Source of the DNA: Lachnospiraceae bacterium
GTDB taxonomy: Bacteria > Bacillota > Clostridia > Lachnospirales > Lachnospiraceae
Direction: 5' to 3'
Length of the DNA stretch: 64,000 nt
Assembly (NCBI GenBank): GCA_024697225.1
Contig: JAILGA010000151.1
Location: forward strand, 35,302 to 99,301
Below the pieces are notes generated by a model. It did no database searches. It was not told the origin of the DNA and saw nothing but the letters and a program-made list of their open reading frames with translations. Of this stretch, positions 51,765-60,568 are shown one piece after another (positions within the stretch are counted from its first letter, which is position 1; every line of letters starts with the position of its first letter). The translations under genes were made by a program, and so were the position numbers.

Positions 51765-53705
51765 ATGAAAAGAATCGCCATTTTCCTCGACAACGCGGCT
51801 AATCATGCGATATATTCCCGGATCTCGGGCGTCTTTAAAACGCTCTATGAAGAGAATCTGGATTATGAGATATACCTCTACCGCAGCAGAGGTGCATGGA
51901 AGTTTGGTCACAAATACAATGTCGGTGAATATAACATATTCAGTCTTCCCGATTTTTCCATTTTTGACGCCTTCATTCTGATATTTAACGATCTCTCCGA
52001 TAAAATGCGGGATTTCATCGGCTGGAAGGCGTGTTTCGAGGTCATAGACCGTGTGCGTGAGACAGGAAAGCCTGCCATATCGATCGGTACCAAGATTGAG
52101 GGCATGCATAATGTCAGCATAGATAACCGTGCCTCCATGACCGCCCTTGTCCGGCATCTTGTTGAGATCCATAAATGCAGAAACTTCTGGTTCATTATGG
52201 GTCCCGAGCAGCACAGGGAAAGCAGGGAACGCGCCGAGGCGATCGCAAAGTATCTGTCCGAATGGGACAGCAGGGACTGCAGCGATTATTTCTACTATGA
52301 GAGCTTTAATCCCATGTGCGGTGAGCACGGCTTCAAGTATCTGTATGAAAAATTCGGTGAACTCCCTGATGCAATAATCTGCGCAAATGATCATATCGCC
52401 ATAGGAGCATGTACCGAAGCGGCAAGACGCGGGTTCGCAAGTCCGAGGGACTTCCTCATCACCGGCTTTGACGACATCGATATGGCGTCGTGCCACACAC
52501 CTTCTCTCACCACTATCGACCAGCGCTGGCCGGAGCTCGGCCGCGTCTGCATGGATTACATAAAGGCATGTTTTGCCGGCGAAGATTATCCGATGGACAC
52601 CATCGTCTATACGCAGATGTGCCGCCGGCAAAGCTGCGGCTGTGAGACCCGCACTCCGGATGAAGCCTATGAACTCTTCAATACGGTCATACGACAGAAC
52701 ATGGAGCTTGAAAGTTTCAACAGACGGCTTCTGAAACTCGAAAACGATCTGATGGTATGCGGATCAGTCCGGGAGATAGGTGAAGCGTTCTCACAGATGC
52801 TTAGCTATATAAAGAGCGATGCCCTGTATCTGGTTCTGGACAGACGCTTCTATTCCGACCGTGAACAGGACTCTCTGTTCCAGACCGGTGATCCCGGTGA
52901 CAACCTGTTTCTCACAAAGGGTTATCCGCCCAACATGCAGCTTGCCTTCATGTGTGAAAATGACACGGTCGTAGCCTATGATCTGCCCGCCGACAAAATG
53001 TACAGTGCATTTTCCAGGAAACCGGCCCCCAAGGATTTCATGTTCCTGCCGGTGCACTTCGGTGAACAATCGGTGGGATATATTGTGATAAGCCACGCCG
53101 AGCATCTGATCAGAAGCACTTATCTGGTCAGAGCCATACAGATGCTCCTTAGCGCGATCGAAAACTTTTACATAAGAAGCAGACTGAGCGGGGCAAACAG
53201 CCTGCTCGCCCGTGCTTCAATCACGGATGCGATGACCGGTTTCTACAACCGTCTGGGTTTTCAGGAGGTCGCTTACCGCTTCTTTGAAGATCATCTTGAA
53301 GGTCCCGGACTTCTTGCTGTCATGTTTGCCGATATGGATAACATGAAGCAGATAAATGACAGATTCGGCCATGCGAGCGGTGACCACGCCATACTGTCCG
53401 TCGCCCAGGCCATACGCCGCGCCTGCCCGGATGAATCCGTTGTATGCCGTATGGGCGGTGATGAGTTCATGATCCTTGCAAGAGTTAAGCGCGAAGAACA
53501 GATAGAACAGATCATAGGATCAATACGCGAGGAACTCCCCAGGACCGAAGCCGTAAAATACCTTGATCATGTGCCGGAAATCAGTATAGGCTATGTTATA
53601 TGCGATCCGGCGGACAATAAGACTCTCGATGACTATGTAAAACAGTCTGACGGTATGATGTATGAAGAAAAAAGGAGACACAAGAAATGCCTGAATACAG
53701 AATAA
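51765..53705 (+). CDS. LacI-type sugar-sensor domain fused to GGDEF diguanylate cyclase
   Basis: 646 residues from ATG 51765. It opens MKRIAIFLDNAANHAIY, as the periplasmic-binding-like effector domain of LacI regulators does, but has no helix-turn-helix; the effector domain (1-270) shows DAIICANDHIAIGA and ITGFDDIDMA. A coiled linker and a GAF-like part (about 300-480) follow, then GGDEF (564-568) with ADMDNMKQINDRFGH intact and no RxxD inhibitory site. It should turn cytoplasmic sugar level into cyclic-di-GMP level. No ribosome site precedes the ATG. It stands divergent from malE and overlaps the kinase gene by 19 bases. Confidence 0.88.
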   Translation: MKRIAIFLDNAANHAIYSRISGVFKTLYEENLDYEIYLYRSRGAWKFGHKYNVGEYNIFSLPDFSIFDAFILIFNDLSDKMRDFIGWKACFEVIDRVRETGKPAISIGTKIEGMHNVSIDNRASMTALVRHLVEIHKCRNFWFIMGPEQHRESRERAEAIAKYLSEWDSRDCSDYFYYESFNPMCGEHGFKYLYEKFGELPDAIICANDHIAIGACTEAARRGFASPRDFLITGFDDIDMASCHTPSLTTIDQRWPELGRVCMDYIKACFAGEDYPMDTIVYTQMCRRQSCGCETRTPDEAYELFNTVIRQNMELESFNRRLLKLENDLMVCGSVREIGEAFSQMLSYIKSDALYLVLDRRFYSDREQDSLFQTGDPGDNLFLTKGYPPNMQLAFMCENDTVVAYDLPADKMYSAFSRKPAPKDFMFLPVHFGEQSVGYIVISHAEHLIRSTYLVRAIQMLLSAIENFYIRSRLSGANSLLARASITDAMTGFYNRLGFQEVAYRFFEDHLEGPGLLAVMFADMDNMKQINDRFGHASGDHAILSVAQAIRRACPDESVVCRMGGDEFMILARVKREEQIEQIIGSIREELPRTEAVKYLDHVPEISIGYVICDPADNKTLDDYVKQSDGMMYEEKRRHKKCLNTE

Positions 53706-55348
53706 ATGGCGAAGTTGTCACTTTCCCGGCAGGGATCTCCTATGAAGAGATCGCAGCGAGATATCAGGATGGATACAAAAGCCGTATCGGTCTCGTAAAG
53801 CTGAACGGAAAAATACGCGAGCTCATGCATCACACCGCAGAGAATCGGGGCGGTGATCTGGAGTTTATCACTCTCGCCGACAGAGCCGGCCACAAATCCT
53901 ATGTCAGAACAGCGATAATGCTGATGCTTAAGGCTTTCTGCGACGAATTCGAAGGCCATGGCGGTTCTCTTGTGAGAGTAGAATTCACGGTGGGTCCCGG
54001 CTATTACTGTACGCTGCAGAACGGTGCGGATGTGAGCGAAGATATGCTTACGCGCGTGGAAGAACGGATGCGAAAGGAAGTCCTTGCGGGTACAAAGCTC
54101 ATCAAAGCCTCTCTTCCCAAAGATGAAGCCATCGCACTGTTTGAAAAAAGCGGCATGACCGACAAGGTCGCCCTCTTCAAATACCGCAGGAGTTCATCCA
54201 TAAACGTCTACAGAATAGATGATTATTATGATTATTATTACGGCTACATGCTGCCGGATATGTCCTATATAAGCACTTTTGCCTTAAAGAAGTATAAGGA
54301 CGGCTTTCTGTTAGTCCTCCCGGAGAGAAAGAAACCGGACGTGCTTCCGGCTGTGGATGCGCGGGATAATCTGTTTGAGCAGCTGAAGCTCAACACACAC
54401 TGGGGCGAGATGCTGGGCATTGAGACCGTAGGCGACCTCAACGACATGATAGTGCGCGGCGAGACTGAACAGGTGATACTTGTTCAGGAGGCGCTGCAGG
54501 AGAGACGCATAGGCGAGATTGCCCGCAGGATACACGACCGCCAGGGCGTGAAATTCATCATGATTGCAGGCCCCAGTTCCTCTGGAAAGACCACCTTTGC
54601 CAACAGACTGTCGATCCAGCTTATGACCTGGGGATTAAAGCCGCATCTGATAAGCCTTGATAATTACTACAACGACAGGGATAAAGCACCTCTGGACGAA
54701 CACGGAAAACCCGATTTCGAGTGCCTTGAAGCGCTCAATGTCGAGGGCTTCAACCAAGATATGATGCAGCTCCTTGACGGCAAGGAGGTCGAACTGCCCC
54801 GCTACAATTTCCTCTCGGGCAAAAGCGAGATGAGCGGAGTGAAGCTTCAGCTTGCCCCCGATGACGTACTTGTGATAGAGGGTATCCATGGTCTCAATGA
54901 CAAGATGAGCTATGCTCTGCCGGCTGACAGCAAGTTCAAGATATACATCAGCGCACTGACCACTCTCTCCGTGGATCTTCACAACCGCATACCGACCACC
55001 GACGGCAGGCTTTTGAGGCGTATCGTGAGAGACGCCAGGACCCGCGGCGCCGGTGCAGCTCTTACGATCAGCATGTGGGACAGCGTCAGGGCAGGTGAAG
55101 AAAAATATATTTTCCCCTTCCAGGAGAGTGCGGATGAGATGTTCAATTCGGCCCAGATCTATGAGCTCGCCATATTAAAACAGTTCGCTGAGCCGCTTCT
55201 GTTCGCGGTACCTAAGTTCACGCCCGAATTTGACGAGGCTAAAAGGCTTCTGAAGTTTCTGGATTACTTCGTGGGAATGGATCAGGATGCTCTGCCCAGA
55301 AACTCCATCTGCAGGGAATTTGTGGGCGGAAGCTGCTTCAAGGTCTGA
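53687..55348 (+). CDS. udk: Uridine kinase-like protein with N-terminal TGS/ThrRS-like domains
   Basis: 553 residues. Residues 1-60 resemble a TGS domain, and about 65-210 the second additional domain of threonyl-tRNA synthetase (GPGYYCTLQNG and YRIDDYYDYYYGYM). The kinase domain begins near 285 with GPSSSGKT (295-302), LISLDNYYNDRDKAP and VIEGIHGLND, as in uridine/cytidine kinases. This long form is common in Clostridia and Thermotoga relatives; whether the front domains bind RNA is not known. AAAGGAG precedes the ATG, which lies inside the GGDEF gene. Confidence 0.9.
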   Translation: MPEYRINGEVVTFPAGISYEEIAARYQDGYKSRIGLVKLNGKIRELMHHTAENRGGDLEFITLADRAGHKSYVRTAIMLMLKAFCDEFEGHGGSLVRVEFTVGPGYYCTLQNGADVSEDMLTRVEERMRKEVLAGTKLIKASLPKDEAIALFEKSGMTDKVALFKYRRSSSINVYRIDDYYDYYYGYMLPDMSYISTFALKKYKDGFLLVLPERKKPDVLPAVDARDNLFEQLKLNTHWGEMLGIETVGDLNDMIVRGETEQVILVQEALQERRIGEIARRIHDRQGVKFIMIAGPSSSGKTTFANRLSIQLMTWGLKPHLISLDNYYNDRDKAPLDEHGKPDFECLEALNVEGFNQDMMQLLDGKEVELPRYNFLSGKSEMSGVKLQLAPDDVLVIEGIHGLNDKMSYALPADSKFKIYISALTTLSVDLHNRIPTTDGRLLRRIVRDARTRGAGAALTISMWDSVRAGEEKYIFPFQESADEMFNSAQIYELAILKQFAEPLLFAVPKFTPEFDEAKRLLKFLDYFVGMDQDALPRNSICREFVGGSCFKV

Positions 55349-55356
55349 GGATCCGC

Positions 55357-56793
55357 TTAGGGCTTTATCGAATACTTGATGAGCCGGTCCTTAATCTCAG
55401 GCAAAGTGAATTCACATTTTTCGCGATCATAAATACCGAATATCTCGCCGCTCCCGGCAAAATTGTTGTTGTCCCACCAAATGCAGGGTATGCCGAGAGC
55501 AGACGCAAATGCCGTATACCACGCTGCATAGTCGCATCTTGACTCAAGATTTCCCTTTTTGTCGAGAGCGCCGAACTCGGTGATCACCACCGGCGTCCCT
55601 TTGTTTATGTATCTCGAATAGAGTTTGTTCATAAACGCTTTTATGTCGTTCGTATCCGAAGTATCTGACGGTCTGAATACATCCGTGCCGCTCTGATTAA
55701 GCGCAAATTCATACGGCGTATAAGCGTGTACCGACAGGAGTACCCTGTTCTCTATGTCTTCGGCATCCATCGGCTTCTCAAATCCCTCAACACACACGCC
55801 GTCAGGAGAGGCGTCATATCCCGGGCAGAGAACATAGCAGGTTCTGTGGCTTCCCTCAACTCCCCTTACAGTGTCAAGAAACAGCTGATTAAGTTCATTA
55901 ATGCATTCGACGGCCTCCCTGACGTCATCCGGCGGCGAGTCCACGGGAAACCACCATTCGCTCTCATGTCCCACAAGTCTGGGTTCATTCAGCGACTCAA
56001 AGATCAGATCATCACCATAATCCTTAAAGCGCTGTGCCACCTGCTTCCATATGTCGCCAACATATTTTTTTGACTGTTCCAGATGCGCCTTGTCGGGATA
56101 ATAGCCGTTTGCCTCGGGGTGATTGTCATGATGGATATTGATTATGACCTTGAGCCCCGCATCCAGTGACCAGTCCACAACCTCGTTCACCCTGTCCATC
56201 CACTGCTCTGAGATGGTGTGATCCGGCCCGGACACATGATTGTGCCAGCTCACGGGTATCCGTATGGTCGAAAAGCCGGCGTCCTTTATGCCCCGGATCG
56301 CAGCCTCAGTGGTCCTTACACCGTGCCAGCAGGTTTCCGTTTCCATTTCGTCTGAAAGACCGGTATCCATGTATGCGTCAAAGGTATTCCCGAGGTTCCA
56401 TCCCGCTCCCATGCTTTTGGTGAACTCATAAGCTTCTCCCTCAGGATGGCTTCTGGTAACTATGCCTTTAAGTATAGGATCATTCTCAGCCTCTGACTCA
56501 TCCTTTTCCGGTTCAGAATCCTCACCGGCCTCATCGGCGAGACCGGATGCCTCTCCTGTCTCAGCGGGATCCTCTGCACCGGAAGTACCTGCGACAGCAT
56601 CATCCGCTGTCTTCTCATCCGCAGAGTCGGTCGAAGCCTCTGAACCGGTTTCCTTTGTCGTATCCGTCTCATCCACGGCGGCATTTTCCGACTGCGTGAC
56701 CGCCGGAGCAGCCGCGGAGCACCCCGCCAGAACAACTGCAAGGCATAGTGCAGTCAGACCTTCAATCAGCCTTTTACTTCTGCCGGTCATCAT
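55357..56793 (-). CDS. GH5 endoglucanase-type lipoprotein
   Basis: 478 residues from the ATG at 56793. Lipobox VVLAGC, then an acidic Ser/Thr/Glu linker of about 80 residues that holds the enzyme off the membrane. The GH5 domain starts GAGWNLGNTFDAY; counting from this start, acid/base E270 in FESLNEP and nucleophile E406 in VVITEFGA. It cleaves beta-glucan or related chains on the cell surface. The ATG shares one base with the rnfB stop (TGATG), so it is the last gene of the rnf transcript. Its 3' end faces the kinase gene eight bases away. Confidence 0.9.
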   Translation of the reverse strand: MMTGRSKRLIEGLTALCLAVVLAGCSAAAPAVTQSENAAVDETDTTKETGSEASTDSADEKTADDAVAGTSGAEDPAETGEASGLADEAGEDSEPEKDESEAENDPILKGIVTRSHPEGEAYEFTKSMGAGWNLGNTFDAYMDTGLSDEMETETCWHGVRTTEAAIRGIKDAGFSTIRIPVSWHNHVSGPDHTISEQWMDRVNEVVDWSLDAGLKVIINIHHDNHPEANGYYPDKAHLEQSKKYVGDIWKQVAQRFKDYGDDLIFESLNEPRLVGHESEWWFPVDSPPDDVREAVECINELNQLFLDTVRGVEGSHRTCYVLCPGYDASPDGVCVEGFEKPMDAEDIENRVLLSVHAYTPYEFALNQSGTDVFRPSDTSDTNDIKAFMNKLYSRYINKGTPVVITEFGALDKKGNLESRCDYAAWYTAFASALGIPCIWWDNNNFAGSGEIFGIYDREKCEFTLPEIKDRLIKYSIKP

Positions 56794-57587
56794 CACACCT
56801 CTGCTATCGCCTTTTTGGGGCATTTAGATGCACAAAGACCGCAGTGCGTGCATTTTTCCTGATCGATCACCGCGATATTATTCTCCACTGTAATAGCCTG
56901 TGCCGGACAGTTTCTGGCGCACAATCCGCAGCCGATGCAGCCGTTTTTACATGCCTTCATAACAACTGGTCCCTTATCCCCTGAACTGCAGCGGACAGCG
57001 TATGCCGCCGAAACGGGGATCAGATCTATCAGTTTTCTCGGGCATATCTCAACACATTTGCCGCAGGCCTTGCATGCATCTTTATCGACGACCGCGACAC
57101 CGTTCTCTATGTGGATCGCATCAAACTGACATACGCTTACACACGTACCGGATCCTATGCATCCATATTCGCAGATCTTGGGTCCGCTGCCCGGAGCCTG
57201 CGAGATCATGCGGCAGTCATCAGCGCCGTTGTATTCGTATTTCATGCCGGCAGCATCGCAATTGCCGTTACAGTGTACGTACGCGACCTTCCTCTCGCCG
57301 CTTTCGGCCTCAACCCCCATTATGCCGGCGATGACCTTGGCCACTGCCTCACCCCCGACAGGACACTGCCCCACCGGCGCAGTTCCCGCTGCGATCGCAT
57401 TAGCGAGACCGGAACATCCGGGATAGCCGCAGCCTCCGCAATTATTGCCGGGAAGAGCTTCCAGTATGGCGGTTTCCTTTTCATCCACATCAACGTGCAG
57501 CGTTCTGGATGCGATGCCCAGAAGTATACCTACTATCAATCCAACTCCGGCGACTGCCGCCACCGATAACAAAATGCCTGTCGTCAT
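56793..57587 (-). CDS. rnfB: Rnf complex subunit B
   Basis: 264 residues from the ATG at 57587, preceded by GGAGG; a GTG eight codons earlier is weaker. One membrane helix, then a cluster motif NNCGGCGYPGC followed by a distant CP, a spaced set CNGNCDAAG, and two ferredoxin-like domains with CxxCGKCVEICP and CIGCGLCARNCP and CTHCGLCASKCP runs. It accepts electrons from ferredoxin. Confidence 0.95.
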   Translation of the reverse strand: MTTGILLSVAAVAGVGLIVGILLGIASRTLHVDVDEKETAILEALPGNNCGGCGYPGCSGLANAIAAGTAPVGQCPVGGEAVAKVIAGIMGVEAESGERKVAYVHCNGNCDAAGMKYEYNGADDCRMISQAPGSGPKICEYGCIGSGTCVSVCQFDAIHIENGVAVVDKDACKACGKCVEICPRKLIDLIPVSAAYAVRCSSGDKGPVVMKACKNGCIGCGLCARNCPAQAITVENNIAVIDQEKCTHCGLCASKCPKKAIAEV

Positions 57588-57607
57588 CACTGCCTCCAAA
57601 CTGCCTG

Positions 57608-58195
57608 TCACCTGAGCCCCGAAAATCCGACAAATGCTATGGCCATAAGGCCTGCCGTGAGCAGTACCATAGGCATCCCCTTAAAGGATTCGGGTACGTC
57701 ATTAAATTCCATCTTCTCCCTGAGTCCTGCCAGTATCACTATTGCTATGGTGAATCCGACGGACGTGGCCAGACCGCTGACGATCCCCTCCACGATACTG
57801 TATTCATTCTGGACATTCAGGAGCGCAACTCCGAGCACCGCACAGTTGGTGGTTATGAGCGGAAGATAAACTCCCAGCACCCTGTACAGTGAGTGTACAT
57901 ATTTTTTGAGGAACATCTCGACAAACTGCACCAGCATCGCGATGACAAGGATAAATACGATGGTCTGCAAATATGTGAGATCCAGTGGGGTGAGAATGAA
58001 TTTATAAATGAGGCCGCACACCGCACTGGCTGTCGTTATGACAAATATACAGGCGCAGCCCATGCCTGCCGCCGAGCTTATCTTTTTAGATACGCCAAGG
58101 AACGGGCACAGACCCAGAAACTGGCTCAGAACCACGTTATTGACCAGCGAAGCAGTGATCATTATGGAAAAAAGTACCGCGATATTGTTGCTCAT
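57608..58195 (-). CDS. rnfA: Rnf complex subunit A
   Basis: 195 residues, six membrane helices; contains VVLSQFLGLCPFLGVS and TTNCAVLGVALL, the Cys-bearing half-helices that hold an iron-sulfur cluster within the membrane together with RnfE. Its ATG overlaps the rnfE stop by four bases. Confidence 0.96.
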   Translation of the reverse strand: MSNNIAVLFSIMITASLVNNVVLSQFLGLCPFLGVSKKISSAAGMGCACIFVITTASAVCGLIYKFILTPLDLTYLQTIVFILVIAMLVQFVEMFLKKYVHSLYRVLGVYLPLITTNCAVLGVALLNVQNEYSIVEGIVSGLATSVGFTIAIVILAGLREKMEFNDVPESFKGMPMVLLTAGLMAIAFVGFSGLR

Positions 58196-58971
58196 GCCTC
58201 ACCTCCCGCAGTCTGAACCTCTTTTGTCCCGTCTGCTTCCTTTACAAGTGTATCCGTATCGGACGTATCCCTGAATTTTGAAACATCCCTGCCCTTACGC
58301 GCCTGATTTCTCTTGATCCGGTTCATTGACGCGATCAGAAATGCCAGCACAAAAAACGCTCCGGATTGCATGATAAAGATGGAAATCGGCTCATACATTC
58401 CGAGCACGGCTCCGACAGGTCCCGGCACGATGGTCTGCTCACCGAGTATCTGAATGCCGAATACTGTTCCCGCACCAATAAACTCCCTGAAGAAACCGAT
58501 AACCGTTATAGCAATGGTAAATCCCAGTCCCATCCCCAGTCCGTCAAAGAACGCCGGTATCACGCCGTGTTTGGACGCATACGCCTCGGCACGGCCGAAG
58601 ATTATGCAGTTGACGACGATCAGCGGGATATAGACACCCAGCGCCTCGTTAAGGGAAGGCAGATATGCCTGTAATGTAAGCTGCACCAGTGTGACAAAGG
58701 TCGCTATTATGACAATGAACGACGGTATGCGGACCGTGTCCGGTATAACCCTTCTAAGCAGCGATATCATAAGATTAGACATCGCAAGCACAACAGTTGT
58801 TGCCAGTCCCATGGTAAGACCGTTGGTGGCCGAAGTCGTGACCGCAAGTGTAGGACACATGCCAAGCATCAGCACCAGCGTCGGGTTCTCCGCTATAAGC
58901 CCGTTCAGGAAGCGTTCGACCGGGGAATCCGCCCTGAGGCCCAAAGCGCCTCTTTTGATCTCTCCGTTCAT
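58192..58971 (-). CDS. rnfE: Rnf complex subunit E
   Basis: 259 residues from the ATG at 58971 (AGGAGGTG upstream; a TTG one codon earlier is rejected). Six helices with NPTLVLMLGMCPTLAVT and VNCIIFGRAEAYA, the counterpart of RnfA. The last 50 residues form a polar tail longer than usual, ending TKEVQTAGGEA. Confidence 0.95.
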   Translation of the reverse strand: MNGEIKRGALGLRADSPVERFLNGLIAENPTLVLMLGMCPTLAVTTSATNGLTMGLATTVVLAMSNLMISLLRRVIPDTVRIPSFIVIIATFVTLVQLTLQAYLPSLNEALGVYIPLIVVNCIIFGRAEAYASKHGVIPAFFDGLGMGLGFTIAITVIGFFREFIGAGTVFGIQILGEQTIVPGPVGAVLGMYEPISIFIMQSGAFFVLAFLIASMNRIKRNQARKGRDVSKFRDTSDTDTLVKEADGTKEVQTAGGEA

Positions 58972-59576
58972 CAATGCACCTCCTTTATGACCTGTTCATA
59001 GTATGTGAGTCCGGCGTTTACGCCATTTGTCACGGCAGTCGAGGTTATAGTCGCGCCTGAAATGGCATTTATCGTCTCCGTAAGGTTATCATCCGTCTTT
59101 GCGACCGTAAACCGGGAATCCGGGACAGGAACGTCGTCAAACTGCGGTACGAGCACCTTCTCAGCGTTCATGCCGAGTCCCGGAGTCTCATTTATTGATA
59201 TCAGCGAAATGCCGTTGACAGTACCGTCATCGCAGATCCCCAATATCCATGAGATCTCATCGCCGTAGCCCATAGACGTTATCTGGAGCACATAGCCCTC
59301 GCGCTGTCCGTCCACTACAGCCTCCTGAACGTTCTCAATGGAGACTCCCGACCAGGCGGCATCCTGACTCAGCACGGCAGCTGCCGCTGCCTTGTCAAAT
59401 CCCTCATAATCCTTAAATTCCGCCCCCGGAAACGCCGCCTGATTGGCCTTCTGTTTTGCTATTTCCCTCTGTATGCGTATCGGTTCCTTGGTCACCTGGT
59501 ATACCGCCCCCAAAAGAGCTCCGGCGACCAGTGTTATCGCAAACAGAACAAGAGCACTTTTTACCGCTTCTTTCAT
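58971..59576 (-). CDS. rnfG: Rnf complex subunit G
   Basis: 201 residues from the ATG at 59576, which overlaps the rnfD stop by four bases. One anchor helix and an outer FMN domain; the flavin is bound covalently to a Thr in ISGATITSTAV. GLGMNAEKV is also kept. Confidence 0.95.
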   Translation of the reverse strand: MKEAVKSALVLFAITLVAGALLGAVYQVTKEPIRIQREIAKQKANQAAFPGAEFKDYEGFDKAAAAAVLSQDAAWSGVSIENVQEAVVDGQREGYVLQITSMGYGDEISWILGICDDGTVNGISLISINETPGLGMNAEKVLVPQFDDVPVPDSRFTVAKTDDNLTETINAISGATITSTAVTNGVNAGLTYYEQVIKEVH

Positions 59577-60562
59577 GATCTGCCGTTCTCCTTTTCTGCC
59601 TTCTTTTTTACCGGCGCGGGTATTCCGAATGCCCTGGGAAGAGTCCATTTCTCGATCAGCGGAACAAGAAGATTGCCCAGTACTATCGCGTAGGAAACGC
59701 CCTCCGGGGCATTTCCGAACATGCGGAATATCCCGGTCATTATTCCTATGAATATGCCGAAGATATATTTACCTTTGCCTGTTATGGGGCTTGTGACATA
59801 ATCTGTCGCCATAAAAAACGCACCGAGCATCAGTCCGCCGCCGGCCAGCTGTGCTGAGATGTAAGCGGGATTGATACTGTGCCCGCCAGCAAGTCTCACG
59901 ATGACCACAAAGGCCACAAAGGATACTATCATGCTTCCGGGTATCCTCAGGTCTATGATTCCCAGAAGAATGAGGATACAGGCGCCTATTACTATCGCGA
60001 CCATGGATGTCTCGCCTATGGTTCCGGGGATATTACCCAATACCATGTTGAGTACATTCACGCTCTCCCCGTTCTTCAGAGCAGTGAGCGGTGTCGCCTG
60101 ACTGACCGCATCTGTATGGAAATCCGTCATTGCGGCCGGGAATGATATCAGCAGGAAGCATCTTGCGGCCAGTGCCGGGTTCATGAAATTCTGGCCCAGA
60201 CCGCCGAAGAGCATCTTGACTACTATTATCGCAAAAATGCCGCCCAGAACCGGCACGTACCACATAACTGTGGAAGGCAGGTTCATCCCGAGAAGGAGCC
60301 CTGTCACAACGGCAGAGAGATCGCCGACAGTGACCGGCTTTTTCATTGCTTTCTCATAAACAAACTCACTTATAACCGTCGATGCGACGGATAAAAGCAA
60401 TATGATCAGCGCATTGATGCCGAAATGATAAACGCCGTAACCCGCCGCCGGAAGAAGAGCCACCGTCACCCAGAACATTATGTTTGAGGTGGTCACCGCA
60501 CTGCGTGTATGCGGATTGGACGAGACCCTCCTCAGTTTCGTGCTTGTATTTTCTTCGTTCAT
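59573..60562 (-). CDS. rnfD: Rnf complex subunit D
   Basis: 329 residues, about nine to ten helices. The covalent FMN Thr lies in SQATPLTALKNG; FNPALAARCFL and ATDYVTSPITGKG are family motifs. The C-terminal 15 residues are charged. Six bases after rnfC. Confidence 0.95.
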   Translation of the reverse strand: MNEENTSTKLRRVSSNPHTRSAVTTSNIMFWVTVALLPAAGYGVYHFGINALIILLLSVASTVISEFVYEKAMKKPVTVGDLSAVVTGLLLGMNLPSTVMWYVPVLGGIFAIIVVKMLFGGLGQNFMNPALAARCFLLISFPAAMTDFHTDAVSQATPLTALKNGESVNVLNMVLGNIPGTIGETSMVAIVIGACILILLGIIDLRIPGSMIVSFVAFVVIVRLAGGHSINPAYISAQLAGGGLMLGAFFMATDYVTSPITGKGKYIFGIFIGIMTGIFRMFGNAPEGVSYAIVLGNLLVPLIEKWTLPRAFGIPAPVKKKAEKENGRS

Positions 60563-60568
60563 AGACGT

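Noticed and set aside
59577..59648. Longer N-terminus for RnfG
   Set aside because: The extra 24 residues are charged, precede the anchor helix and overlap rnfD; ATG 59576 forms the normal ATGA junction.
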